Source: Bradyrhizobium sp. AS23.2
GTDB lineage: Bacteria > Pseudomonadota > Alphaproteobacteria > Rhizobiales > Xanthobacteraceae
Assembly: GCF_001908185.1 (NCBI RefSeq)
Contig: NZ_LGHM01000015.1
Span: 1 to 59,918 of the forward strand
Direction of reading: 5' to 3'
DNA: 59,918 nucleotides
Program-made: the position numbers and the translations under genes
Shown here: one piece after another, positions 17,006-25,466 of the stretch
Layout: the number at the start of each line of letters is the position of its first letter
Numbering within the stretch: position 1 is the stretch's first letter
Notes under the pieces: generated by a model
What the model saw: the letters and a program-made list of their open reading frames with translations, nothing else
Database searches by the model: none
Told to the model about the DNA's origin: nothing

Positions 17006-18433
17006 ATGGCAGTCACCATCGAGATCGATCACGCCAGAACGCGCGCCAAGGCTGCTGCAGCCACCGGTCAGCCTGTCGTGCCGCAAGCGGTCAAGGGTCC
17101 GATCCGCCGGTTGAAGTGGGCTATCCTCCTGCTGACGCTGTCGATCAATTACGTGACGCCGTTCCTTCGTTGGGATCGGGGCGCCAATGCGCCTGACCAG
17201 GCGGTCCTGCTCGATTTCGCAAACGGGCGACTTTACGCATTCTTCATCGAGCTATGGCCGCAGGATCTCTATCTCGTCACGGGCCTGTTGGTGCTCGCCT
17301 CGACCATACTCATCCTGACCAATGCTCTTGGCGGGCGATTGTGGTGCGGCTTCGCCTGCCCTCAGACGGTGTGGACCGATCTGTTCCTGCTCGTCGAGCG
17401 GCTGATAGAGGGAGACCGGCGACAGCGTCTGAAGAATATCGGCACGCCTCTGACAGCGAAGCGGGTGATCGAGATCGCCGCAAAGCATGCCGCCTGGTTG
17501 CTGATTTCGGTGGCGACCGGCGGCACCCTCATCTTCTATTTTACGGATGCGCCTGACCTCCTGCGCGGCTTCGCGTCCGGCGAAATCTCCGCCACAGTGC
17601 TCACCTGGATACTGGTCTTTACGGGGACGACCTATGGTCTCGCTGGCTTTGCGCGCGAGCAGGTCTGCACTTTCATGTGCCCTTGGCCGCGTCTTCAGGG
17701 CGCCATATGGGATCCCGAAGCCTACACCGTGAACTACCGCGACTACCGCGGTGAGCAGCGAACTTCCGCCAAGAAAGCTGCCGAGCTGCGGCTGCAAGGA
17801 AAGCCGGCCGGCGATTGCGTCGACTGCGGCCAATGCGTAGCAGTTTGTCCCATTGGCATCGACATACGCGAAGGGCCAAACTTCGCCTGCATCAACTGCG
17901 GACTTTGCGTCGATGCGTGCGACGGTGTGATGGCGAAGCTCGGGCGCCCTCGCGGTCTGATCGACTACGAAAGCTGGAAGAACATCGAGCGTGGCCGCCG
18001 GGCCGAACCCGCGGTCAACAGATTAGTGCGCCCGAAGACCATCGGCCTGACAGCGGCATGCGTCGCGCTCGCTGGCGTGATCACCGTCGCTTTCGGGGCG
18101 AGGACGACGGCCTCGCTCTCCGTCCAGCATGACCGGGATCCCGTCGCCGTCCGACTTTCCAATGGATCGGTCCGCAACGCATACACGGTCAAGCTGCTCA
18201 ACAAGTCGGCGAGTCCGCATCGGTACACGCTTTCCGTGGGCGGGGTGACCGCAAAGATGGCAATCGTCGGCAACGATGCGCTTGCACCGATCGAGGTGGC
18301 GCCGGATGCGTCCGAGTCGCTGCGCGTCACGCTCACTGCGCCGGAGCATGTCCAGGGCGATGTCGTCTTCACGGCACGTGAGGAGAGTGGCGCGGCCGTT
18401 CTGACGGCCAGGGACAAGTTTGTCGAACGTTAG
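17006..18433 (+). CDS. ccoG: CcoG/FixG-like cytochrome oxidase accessory protein
   Basis: The 475-residue membrane protein has about five N-terminal segments with CGFACPQTVW (near 113) and CTFMCPWPRLQ (near 221), then two [4Fe-4S] ferredoxin motifs CVDCGQCVAVCP and CINCGLCVDAC (about 271-305), and a C-terminal immunoglobulin-like FixG_C domain. CcoG is a cupric reductase needed for copper delivery to cbb3 oxidase in the family. The ATG at 17006 follows the DUF59 stop by 7 bp, so it belongs to the same operon. It is not next to ccoNOPQ or ccoI genes here, so it may be a second copy serving another system. Confidence 0.92.
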   Translation: MAVTIEIDHARTRAKAAAATGQPVVPQAVKGPIRRLKWAILLLTLSINYVTPFLRWDRGANAPDQAVLLDFANGRLYAFFIELWPQDLYLVTGLLVLASTILILTNALGGRLWCGFACPQTVWTDLFLLVERLIEGDRRQRLKNIGTPLTAKRVIEIAAKHAAWLLISVATGGTLIFYFTDAPDLLRGFASGEISATVLTWILVFTGTTYGLAGFAREQVCTFMCPWPRLQGAIWDPEAYTVNYRDYRGEQRTSAKKAAELRLQGKPAGDCVDCGQCVAVCPIGIDIREGPNFACINCGLCVDACDGVMAKLGRPRGLIDYESWKNIERGRRAEPAVNRLVRPKTIGLTAACVALAGVITVAFGARTTASLSVQHDRDPVAVRLSNGSVRNAYTVKLLNKSASPHRYTLSVGGVTAKMAIVGNDALAPIEVAPDASESLRVTLTAPEHVQGDVVFTAREESGAAVLTARDKFVER

Positions 18434-18539
18434 AGCAGGCGGAAGCTGAAGGCGATGTGCGGTGCTGCTGCCAAGGTTCGGCAGGAGATTGGCTGAGGAA
18501 GCGCTGGCTCGGCCTGGATCGTTCGCCTGCGGGCCATCA

Positions 18540-19343
18540 CTAGCTGCGGCCGGGCCGCTCAAAATCTGCGCGAGCCTCGCCGTTTGCGTGAATACGATCG
18601 CCGTACTTCGCTGCGATCGGGGCAAAGGCGGCCGGCAGCGGACCGTCGGTGAAGAGATGGTGGCAATCGTCGAGATGGCCACCTCGCACGGTCGCGTTGC
18701 GACCGAACTTGGTCGTGTCGGCGACGAGAACGGCCGTGCGCGAATTGGCGACGATGGACTGGCGCGCCTGAACCTCGCCGACGTGAAAATCCAGCAGCGT
18801 GCCGTCCTGGTCGATGCCGCCGACGCCGAAAATGCCGAAGTCGGCCCGGAAGCCCGCGAAGAAGCGCGCGGCCGCCTCGCCGACGATGTCCCGATCGAGC
18901 GGGCGGAGCGTGCCACCGGCGATCGTGATCTCGATATCGGGATTTTGTGCGAACGCAGCCGCCACGTTCAGATTGTTGGTGATCACGCGCAAATCCTGGC
19001 GGCGGGATAGTGCCTGCGCGACATACTCAGGCGTCGTGCCGAGTCCGATCATCAGTGAGGCCCCGTCGGGAATGAACCTGGCGGTCGCATGCGCAATGCG
19101 CTGCTTGGCGTTAGCGTTCAATCCCTGCCTGCTTCCATAGGCGAGATTCTGGTTCTGGACGGGCAGGCTGACGCCGCCGTGGATTCGCCGGAGCAATCCC
19201 TGGTCGGAAAGCGCATTCACGAGGCGGCGAATGGTCTGCTGCGTGACGTCGAAGCGCGTTGCGAGGTGCTCGATCGAGGCGAAGCCTTCCTCGCGGACAA
19301 TCTCCAGAATGTGGGCCTGACGATCGGTGGGGGTGCTGAGCAT
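18540..19343 (-). CDS. DeoR/GlpR-family repressor
   Basis: The 267-residue protein has an N-terminal DeoR winged HTH (FASIEHLATRFDVTQQTIRR, about 21-40, then LRRIHGGV) and a C-terminal sugar-phosphate sensor domain (GLGTTPEYVAQAL, ITNNLNVA, FGVGGIDQDGTLLDF, VADTTKFGR). Such repressors respond to phosphorylated sugars or glycerol-3-phosphate. It is divergent from a ugp-like importer, and a 14-bp palindrome lies in the shared intergenic region, so it probably represses that operon. The ligand is inferred to be glycerol-3-phosphate or a similar phosphoester. Confidence 0.9.
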   Translation of the reverse strand: MLSTPTDRQAHILEIVREEGFASIEHLATRFDVTQQTIRRLVNALSDQGLLRRIHGGVSLPVQNQNLAYGSRQGLNANAKQRIAHATARFIPDGASLMIGLGTTPEYVAQALSRRQDLRVITNNLNVAAAFAQNPDIEITIAGGTLRPLDRDIVGEAAARFFAGFRADFGIFGVGGIDQDGTLLDFHVGEVQARQSIVANSRTAVLVADTTKFGRNATVRGGHLDDCHHLFTDGPLPAAFAPIAAKYGDRIHANGEARADFERPGRS

Positions 19344-19417
19344 GGGTTCTCCGTGCCGACCAAAGTATCATTCGAACATGCGAGGCGCAAATTTCTATTT
19401 CATACGCTGTCATACTA

Positions 19418-19431
19418 TGTTCATATGAACA
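19418..19431. promoter_or_regulatory. Probable DeoR/GlpR operator
   Basis: TGTTCATATGAACA is a perfect 14-bp palindrome between the repressor (start 19343) and the ABC operon (start 19601). With flanks, the left half reads TATGTTC, as in the half-site of the E. coli GlpR operator (TATGTTCG); a second partial match CGAACATG lies at 19373-19380. Binding by the adjacent repressor is inferred. Confidence 0.5.
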
Positions 19432-19600
19432 CAATAATCGCTACGCCGATGAATGTTGCGTGGTCAAAGGGAGGGACACGGATGGATCGGTCTGCGTGTC
19501 GTGACCGACCTTGCGCTGCTGCACGCGAACAGCACGCAACGGGTTTGCGCGGCGACATCTGTACCTTGCGCAGATCATCGCAACCGAGAGCGAACCGGCC

Positions 19601-20620
19601 ATGTCGGCGATTACGCTGAGTCACGTCTCCAAATGCTGGGGGGCGATGCGCGCTGTCGATGACGTCAGTCTGACGGCGGACGAAGGTTCGCTGCTGGTGC
19701 TGCTCGGGCCTTCCGGGTGCGGCAAGTCCACCACGCTCCGCCTGATCGCAGGCCTCGAAGAGGCTGATGCCGGCACGATCGCCATTGGCGGCGTCGACGT
19801 CACGCATCTCACCCCGGCGCAGCGGAAGATCTCCATGGTCTTCCAGTCCTACGCGCTGTTTCCGCATCTGAGCGTGGCCGAGAACATCGTCTTCGGTCTG
19901 CGCGTGCGGCGCGTGTCGCGCGCCGAGCGGGATGAGCGGCTCCGGCGCGTGGCCGACATCGTCGGCCTCAGCCATCTGCTCGAGCGCAAGCCGTCGCAAT
20001 TGTCCGGCGGTCAGCGTCAGCGCGTCGCGCTGGGGCGGGCGATCATCGCGGAAGCGCGGGTCTGCCTCATGGACGAGCCGCTCTCGAATCTGGACGCCAA
20101 GCTGCGCCACGAGATGCGAACGGAGATCCGCGCGCTGCAGCAGCGCCTCGGCATGACCATGGTCTACGTGACCCACGACCAGACGGAAGCCATGACGATG
20201 GCCGACCGCGTCGTGCTGATGCGCGACGGCCGCATCGAGCAGAACGGCTCTCCGGAAGAACTCTACAACCGCCCCGCAACGGCGTTCACGGCGCGGTTCA
20301 TCGGCACGCCGCCGATGAATCTCGTGCGCCAGGGCGATCGGCTCATCGGCATCCGGCCGGAGCACATCCGCGTCGCCCCAGGTGGCGATCACGTCGTGCG
20401 TGTCAAAGCCGTTGAGCATCTCGGCGCCGACAGTATCGTGCTGTGCGAGATCGATGGTCAGCCGATCTCGGTGCGGCTCGACGGCTTTAGCAAGGTTCAG
20501 CCGGGCGAAGATATCAGGATCGCCTGGGATGCGGATCACGAACACCGGTTCGATTCCACCACCGAAGTCCGGTTGGAGAACATCGTCAACGAGGGTCGCC
20601 TGGCGGCCTCCGACCGGTGA
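19601..20620 (+). CDS. ugpC: Ugp-type ABC transporter ATPase
   Basis: The 339-residue ATPase has Walker A GPSGCGKST (36-44), Q-loop MVFQSYALFPHLSV, signature LSGGQRQRV, Walker B CLMDEPLSNLD, and the H-loop VTHDQTEAMTMADR. A C-terminal TOBE/OB domain begins near IGTPPMNLV and IGIRPEHIRV, as in the MalK/UgpC group that powers carbohydrate and glycerol-3-phosphate import. It is slightly shorter than typical UgpC (about 355). The ATG at 19601 is chosen because homology starts there (MSAITLSHVSK). It is the first gene of the operon ugpC-B-A-E-EEP. Confidence 0.9.
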   Translation: MSAITLSHVSKCWGAMRAVDDVSLTADEGSLLVLLGPSGCGKSTTLRLIAGLEEADAGTIAIGGVDVTHLTPAQRKISMVFQSYALFPHLSVAENIVFGLRVRRVSRAERDERLRRVADIVGLSHLLERKPSQLSGGQRQRVALGRAIIAEARVCLMDEPLSNLDAKLRHEMRTEIRALQQRLGMTMVYVTHDQTEAMTMADRVVLMRDGRIEQNGSPEELYNRPATAFTARFIGTPPMNLVRQGDRLIGIRPEHIRVAPGGDHVVRVKAVEHLGADSIVLCEIDGQPISVRLDGFSKVQPGEDIRIAWDADHEHRFDSTTEVRLENIVNEGRLAASDR

Positions 20621-20667
20621 GAGCGGCGGTGTCAGAACGGTCAGAAGGGATAACGAAGGAGACCAAG

Positions 20668-21945
20668 ATGTTTGCTCGACGTACAATGTTGATGGCAGCG
20701 GCGTTCGCTGCATTGTCCATTGGAACTGCCCGTCCGGCGGCCGCAGTGGATCTGACGATGTACTATCCCGTCGCTGTCGGCGGTCCCGTCACGAAGATCG
20801 TTGACGATATGGTCTCGCGCTTCGAGAAGGACAATCCGGACATCAAGGTGACGGCGGTCTATGCCGGCAACTACACGGACACGATGACCAAGGCGATGAC
20901 GGCGATGAAGGGCGGCCAGCCGCCGCAACTGTCGGTGCTGCTGTCCACCGACGTGTTCACGCTGATGGACGAAAACGCCATCGTGCCGATCGACGGCCTC
21001 GTCAGCGACAAATCCTGGTTCAAGGAATTCTATCCGGCCTTCATGGCCAACGGTCAAATCGATGGCAAGACCTGGAGCATCCCGTTCCAGCGCTCGACCA
21101 TCGTGCTGTACTGGAACAAGGACGCCTTCAAGGAGGCCGGACTTGATCCGGAGAAGGCGCCGGCGTCCTGGGACGAAATGGTCGAGATGTCGAAGAAGCT
21201 GGTCAAGAAGGACGGCTCCGGCAACACCACGCGCTGGGGCGTCGAGATTCCCACGACCGGCTACGGTTACTGGATGCTCCAGGCGCTGGCGATCGAAAAC
21301 GGCCAGAAGATGATGAACGAGGCCGGCACCGAGGTCCATCTGACCGCACCGAAGACGGTCGTGGCGCTCGACTACTGGGTCGACCTGTCGCGCAAGCACA
21401 ATGTGATGCCTTCCGGCAGCATAGACTGGGCGACGCTGCGCACCGACTTCCTCGAAGGCAAGACGGCGATGATGTGGCACACCACCGGCAACCTGACCGC
21501 CGTCAAGGACGCGGCGAAATTCGCGTTTGGCGTTGCCATGCTTCCGGCCAAGGAGCAGCGCGGCTCGCCGACTGGCGGCGGCAGCTTCTACATCTTCAAG
21601 AGTGCGTCTCCCGAGCAGCAGAAGGCGGCCGTCAAGTTCATCCAGTGGATGACAGCGCCCGAGCGCGCGGCGGAATGGAGCATGAAGACCGGCTATGTCG
21701 CCGTGTCGCCGGCCGCCTACAAGACGCCAGCGATGGAAGAGTATGCCAAGGGTTTCCCGCAGGCGATTGTCGCGCGCGATCAGCTCGAGCATGCGGTGCC
21801 TGAGCTCTCCGTCCACGAGAACGGACGTATCTACAAGTTCGTGAACGATGCGGTACAGGCCGCGGTAACCGGTTCGCAGAAGCCGCAGGAGGCCTTGGCC
21901 GCCGCGCAAGCGCAATCCGACCGCGTGCTGCGCGCCTCCAAGTAA
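20668..21945 (+). CDS. ugpB: Ugp-type periplasmic substrate-binding protein
   Basis: The 425-residue protein has a signal peptide (about residues 1-26, AAA cleavage) and the cluster-B binding-protein fold. Motifs such as NPDIKVTAVYAGNYTDTM and GSFYIFKSASPEQQKAAVKF match UgpB-type proteins for glycerol-3-phosphate and its diesters. GAAGGAG lies six bases before the ATG. It follows the ATPase by 47 bp and is followed by a stable intercistronic hairpin, as often seen after highly expressed binding-protein genes. The exact ligand is not shown by sequence. Confidence 0.88.
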   Translation: MFARRTMLMAAAFAALSIGTARPAAAVDLTMYYPVAVGGPVTKIVDDMVSRFEKDNPDIKVTAVYAGNYTDTMTKAMTAMKGGQPPQLSVLLSTDVFTLMDENAIVPIDGLVSDKSWFKEFYPAFMANGQIDGKTWSIPFQRSTIVLYWNKDAFKEAGLDPEKAPASWDEMVEMSKKLVKKDGSGNTTRWGVEIPTTGYGYWMLQALAIENGQKMMNEAGTEVHLTAPKTVVALDYWVDLSRKHNVMPSGSIDWATLRTDFLEGKTAMMWHTTGNLTAVKDAAKFAFGVAMLPAKEQRGSPTGGGSFYIFKSASPEQQKAAVKFIQWMTAPERAAEWSMKTGYVAVSPAAYKTPAMEEYAKGFPQAIVARDQLEHAVPELSVHENGRIYKFVNDAVQAAVTGSQKPQEALAAAQAQSDRVLRASK

Positions 21946-21955
21946 GGGAAACGGT

Positions 21956-21979
21956 GGGATGGCGGCTCTCCGCCATCCC
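21956..21979 (+). other. Intercistronic mRNA hairpin after ugpB
   Basis: GGGATGGCGG and CCGCCATCCC form a perfect 10-bp stem with a 4-nt CTCT loop, starting 10 bp after the ugpB stop and ending 12 bp before the ugpA start. It lacks a T-run, so it is more likely an mRNA-stabilising or processing element than a terminator. It argues against the in-frame ATG at 21959, which lies inside the stem. Confidence 0.65.
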
Positions 21980-21991
21980 GCCGCTCCAGGG

Positions 21992-22912
21992 ATGTCCGAT
22001 CTCGCCGCCTCATCGCCAATTCCCGAACGCCGCGCCAGATCGCAGGCGTGGTGGAACGCCGTGAACGCCTGGCTGCTGTTGCTGCCGGCCGCGGTCTTGC
22101 TGATCACGTTTACCCACTATCCGATCCTGGCGACGATCCGGCATTCGCTGTTCATCACCAAACGGAACGGCACCGAGGTCTTTGTCGGTCTCGACAGCTA
22201 TCAGGCCATGGCGGCCGATCCGATCTTCTGGAAGGCGCTGGTCAACAATTTCTGGTTCGCGCTCGGCACCATTCCCGCGTCGATTGTCCTGGCCCTGGTG
22301 ATGGCGATCTGGGTCAATCGCAATATGCGCGGACGCGGCTTCCTGCGCCTGGCCTATTTCACCCCGACGGTGCTGCCGATGATCGCGGTCGCGAATATCT
22401 GGCTGTTCTTCTACACGCCGGACTACGGGCTGCTCGATCAGTTGCGTGGACTTTTCGGTCTTGCCGGCTGGAACTGGCTTGGCGAGCCCTCGACGGTCAT
22501 GGGCTGCCTGATCGTGATGGTGATCTGGAAAGAGGCCGGTTTCTTCATGATCTTCTACCTGGCGGCCCTTCAGCAGCTCTCTCCGGATCTCGACGAGGCC
22601 GCTTCCATCGAAGGGGCGAGCCGCTGGTACACATTTCGCCGGATCACGTTCCCGCTGCTGATGCCGACCACACTGTTCGTGGCGATCAACGCGGTCATCA
22701 ATTCGTTCAAGCTGGTGGATCACCTCGTCATCATGACCAAGGGCGGTCCGAACAACGCCAGCACGCTGCTGCTGTATTACATCTATGAAGTCGCCTTCAC
22801 GTTCCAGGATTCGTCCTACGCGGCGACGCTGACGGTGGTGCTCCTGGTGCTGCTGAGTGCAGTTGCGCTGATCAAGTTCGGCTATCTTGATCGCAGGATC
22901 CACTATCAATGA
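21992..22912 (+). CDS. ugpA: Ugp-type ABC permease A
   Basis: The 306-residue permease has six membrane segments and the EAA loop LDEAASIEGASRWYTFRRI, typical of MalF/UgpA. It starts MSDLAASS; the alternative start at 21959 lies within the hairpin. The stop overlaps the next permease start by 4 bp (ATGA). Together with UgpE it forms the channel for the binding protein encoded upstream. Confidence 0.9.
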   Translation: MSDLAASSPIPERRARSQAWWNAVNAWLLLLPAAVLLITFTHYPILATIRHSLFITKRNGTEVFVGLDSYQAMAADPIFWKALVNNFWFALGTIPASIVLALVMAIWVNRNMRGRGFLRLAYFTPTVLPMIAVANIWLFFYTPDYGLLDQLRGLFGLAGWNWLGEPSTVMGCLIVMVIWKEAGFFMIFYLAALQQLSPDLDEAASIEGASRWYTFRRITFPLLMPTTLFVAINAVINSFKLVDHLVIMTKGGPNNASTLLLYYIYEVAFTFQDSSYAATLTVVLLVLLSAVALIKFGYLDRRIHYQ

Positions 22913-23718
22913 GGGGCCGGACACATCCCGTCGAGGCTGTCGCCGCCTGGCTCCTGGCTTTGATCTGGCTCGCGCCGCTGGCCTATGCCTTCTGGAGTGC
23001 GCTGCATCCGGCCGCCTATGCCACGTCGTTCAGCCTGTCCGCGCCGTGGACCCTGGAGAACTTTGCCCGGGCCTGGAAACAGGCCCCGTTCGCTCGCTAC
23101 TACCTCAATACGATCATGCTGGTGACCCTGGTCCTGGTCGGGCAGCTCATCCTTTCGACGCTGGCGGCCTATGCCTTTGCGCGCTTCAAGTTCAGGGGCA
23201 GCGGCATCGCCTTCGCGCTCGTACTGCTCCAGCTGATGATCATGCCCGACGTGCTGATCGTGGAGAATTATCGCGCCATCGCCAAGCTCGGGTTGCTGGA
23301 CACTATCCCCGCCATCGCGCTGCCTTATCTCGCCAGCGCGTTCGGTATCTTCCTGCTGCGGCAGACTTTTAAGAGCGTCCCCCAGGAGCTGGTCGAGGCT
23401 GCCCGGGTCGAGGGGGCGGGGCCACTTGGAATTCTCTGGCGGGTCTATGTCCCGCTGGCGCGTCCGACCTATGTGGCGTTCGGTCTCGTTTCGGTCAGCT
23501 ATCACTGGAATAATTTTCTGTGGCCGCTGATTGTCACGAACTCGGTGGAGGCGCGGCCGCTCACCGTTGGCCTGGCGGTGTTCGGCGCGCCGGAGACGGG
23601 CGTGGACTGGTCGGTCATCACGGCGGCAACCGTGATGACCATGGCGCCGCTGCTGGTCGCGTTCCTTCTCTTCCAGCGGCAGTTTGTTCAATCTTTCATG
23701 CGCGCGGGTATTCGTTGA
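22909..23718 (+). CDS. ugpE: Ugp-type ABC permease E
   Basis: The 269-residue permease has six membrane segments and the EAA loop VEAARVEGAGPLGILWRV of the MalG/UgpE group. It overlaps ugpA by 4 bp, and its TGA shares one base with the ATG of the next gene (TGATG). The tight packing shows that the downstream phosphoesterase belongs to the same transcription and translation unit. Confidence 0.9.
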   Translation: MRGRTHPVEAVAAWLLALIWLAPLAYAFWSALHPAAYATSFSLSAPWTLENFARAWKQAPFARYYLNTIMLVTLVLVGQLILSTLAAYAFARFKFRGSGIAFALVLLQLMIMPDVLIVENYRAIAKLGLLDTIPAIALPYLASAFGIFLLRQTFKSVPQELVEAARVEGAGPLGILWRVYVPLARPTYVAFGLVSVSYHWNNFLWPLIVTNSVEARPLTVGLAVFGAPETGVDWSVITAATVMTMAPLLVAFLLFQRQFVQSFMRAGIR

Positions 23719-24581
23719 TGCGACTCCTCACCTGGAATATTCAGTGCGGCAAGGGCTGCGACGGCGTGACCGATCTCGCAAGGATCGTCGCGATCGCCAG
23801 GGAGACGTCCGATGCAGACGTCTTCTGTTTCCAGGAGGTGAGCTCGAATTTCTCCAGGCACGACGGCGGAGGCGATCAGAGCGCGGAGCTCGCCGCGCTG
23901 CTGCCCGGCTACATGCCAGTGTTCCGGCCGGCAATCGAAACCGTCGATCAAGCAGGCCAGTTGCATCGCTTCGGCAACATGACGCTGTCGCGTCTGCCGG
24001 TCCTGCAGATCAACAACCACATTTTGCCGTGGCCGGGCGCGGGGAGCGTGCGCAGCATGCGGCGCCATGCTTTGGAGGTGACGGTTCAGGCTGCTTTCGG
24101 CGCGGTGCGCATCGTCAATACGCATCTTGAGTATTACTCGGTTGCTCAACGAGAAGCGCAGATCGCGCGCCTGCTGGACTTGCAGGAGGACGCCTCAAGC
24201 AGCCCCAAGGCGCCCACGAGGCGGCCCGACGAGCCCTATGAAAGCCAGACGGTCGCGGCCGCGAGCCTGATGTGCGGCGATTTCAACTTCGATGTCACGG
24301 ATCCGCAGCACGCGTTGATTGACCGCTCCAGTCGTCCGGGACTCAACTATCGCGATGCCTGGACAGCCGTTCATGCCGACGGGCAGCGGTCACCAACCTG
24401 CGGACTATATGATCACGTGCAATGGACCGCGGGCCCCGATTGCCGCGACTTCGTTTTCGTGACGGAAGATCTGACCGGTCGTATCAGTCACATCGGTGTC
24501 AACGGTAGGACCGATGCTTCGGATCATCAGCCGGTCTTCATCGAACTCGCGGATCATGACATGCCGATCCAGCGGACTTAA
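23718..24581 (+). CDS. Endonuclease/exonuclease/phosphatase family hydrolase
   Basis: The 287-residue protein shows the EEP metal-dependent phosphoesterase motifs in order: LLTWNIQCGKG (N-terminal Asn), FCFQEV (metal-binding Glu), NTHLEYYS (His), CGDFNFD (Asp/Asn) and the C-terminal ASDHQPVF (catalytic Asp-His pair). There is no signal peptide, so it acts in the cytosol. In classical ugp operons the last gene is ugpQ, a glycerophosphodiester phosphodiesterase of a different fold. Here an EEP enzyme takes that position, coupled to ugpE by TGATG, so it may hydrolyse an imported phosphodiester. That substrate is inference. Confidence 0.85.
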   Translation: MRLLTWNIQCGKGCDGVTDLARIVAIARETSDADVFCFQEVSSNFSRHDGGGDQSAELAALLPGYMPVFRPAIETVDQAGQLHRFGNMTLSRLPVLQINNHILPWPGAGSVRSMRRHALEVTVQAAFGAVRIVNTHLEYYSVAQREAQIARLLDLQEDASSSPKAPTRRPDEPYESQTVAAASLMCGDFNFDVTDPQHALIDRSSRPGLNYRDAWTAVHADGQRSPTCGLYDHVQWTAGPDCRDFVFVTEDLTGRISHIGVNGRTDASDHQPVFIELADHDMPIQRT

Positions 24582-24617
24582 GCTGACGGCAGCTTCGCGG
24601 CATGTCCGAACGTTGCG

Positions 24618-24941
24618 CTAGTGCGGGCTCCTCGGGCCATCATCCGAATCGGGTTCCGGTTCCTGGATCAGCACCGCTGGTTCGTCATAGCCCTTACGGC
24701 TGCTGTAGAAAACGAGCGCCATCAAACCGACGCCGACGACCAGCGAGAACACGACGCCGAGCACCAATGCGACATACCCCGACTCCGGCACTGTGTTATC
24801 CGTACTGGTCCAGCCGAGATAGCCGAGAACGCCGGCGGCGATGAGGAACGCCGACAGCACCGCGATGACGAGCCATCTGGCGAGTTTGCTGTCGCGCGGG
24901 TTGGATGGCCCGGAGGCCGGCTGCCCGTTGGTGCTGTTCAT
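24618..24941 (-). CDS. Small two-segment membrane protein
   Basis: The 107-residue protein has a polar Ser/Pro/Asn-rich start, two transmembrane segments (about 27-47 and 61-83) and an acidic C-terminus (IQEPEPDSDDG). GAGGAGAGG precedes ATG 24941, which decides the start over an in-frame one at 24959. It is the last gene of a minus-strand run with the DUF302, cytochrome c and SoxC genes (44 bp gap). I recognise no family. Confidence 0.65.
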   Translation of the reverse strand: MNSTNGQPASGPSNPRDSKLARWLVIAVLSAFLIAAGVLGYLGWTSTDNTVPESGYVALVLGVVFSLVVGVGLMALVFYSSRKGYDEPAVLIQEPEPDSDDGPRSPH

Positions 24942-24985
24942 GGACCTCTCCTCAGGCACGAGCGTCGAGCTGCCGTCACTTTAGC

Positions 24986-25456
24986 CTATGGCGCAGTGGC
25001 CTTGGTCGCTATCGCATGCAAGGCTGTCGTCATTGCGTCGACGGCGGCTTTCGCCGGCTCGCCAACGCCGTGACGTTGTGCGAGATAGGCTGGATCGTTG
25101 TAGGACAGCCAGGTCGCGCCTTGGTCGTCCTGCCAGACAAGCGCCTTCAGCGGCAGGTCAATGCCAATCGTCTGCGCCTGTTGCATCAACGGTGTGCCAC
25201 CCTTGGCGTTGCCGAAGATCAGGAGATCGGTCGGTCGCAGTGGCAGGCCGACAGCGGCGGCACCCGCAGCATGATCGACATGGGCAAACACGGTGAGGCC
25301 CCTGGCCTTCACCTCGGCCTCGAGCCGTTTCATCGTGTCTTCCGGCCCGAAGCTGCTCTTGATGCTGATGAGTCCGTCTGCGGCCATCGCTTGCGTCTCC
25401 CATAAACATGTCGCTGCGACCAAAGCGAAGATCCTGATCAGTGCCGGAAGCCTCAT
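24986..25456 (-). CDS. DUF302 periplasmic protein
   Basis: The 156-residue protein has a signal peptide (to about residue 26, AMA cleavage) and a DUF302 domain: SSFGPEDTMKRLEAEVKARG, VFAHVDHAAGA, LLIFGNAKGGTPLM and LPLKALVWQDDQG. DUF302 proteins often accompany redox or sulfur-oxidation genes; their activity is unproven. It lies 10 bp after the cytochrome c gene. A GTG at 25462 is an alternative start. The context suggests a helper of the SoxC-type enzyme. Confidence 0.85.
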   Translation of the reverse strand: MRLPALIRIFALVAATCLWETQAMAADGLISIKSSFGPEDTMKRLEAEVKARGLTVFAHVDHAAGAAAVGLPLRPTDLLIFGNAKGGTPLMQQAQTIGIDLPLKALVWQDDQGATWLSYNDPAYLAQRHGVGEPAKAAVDAMTTALHAIATKATAP

Positions 25457-25466
25457 GATCACTCGC

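Noticed and set aside
20641..22107. 488-codon minus-strand frame opposite ugpB
   Set aside because: Arg/Gly-rich antisense frame; ugpB has a signal peptide, ribosome site and operon context.
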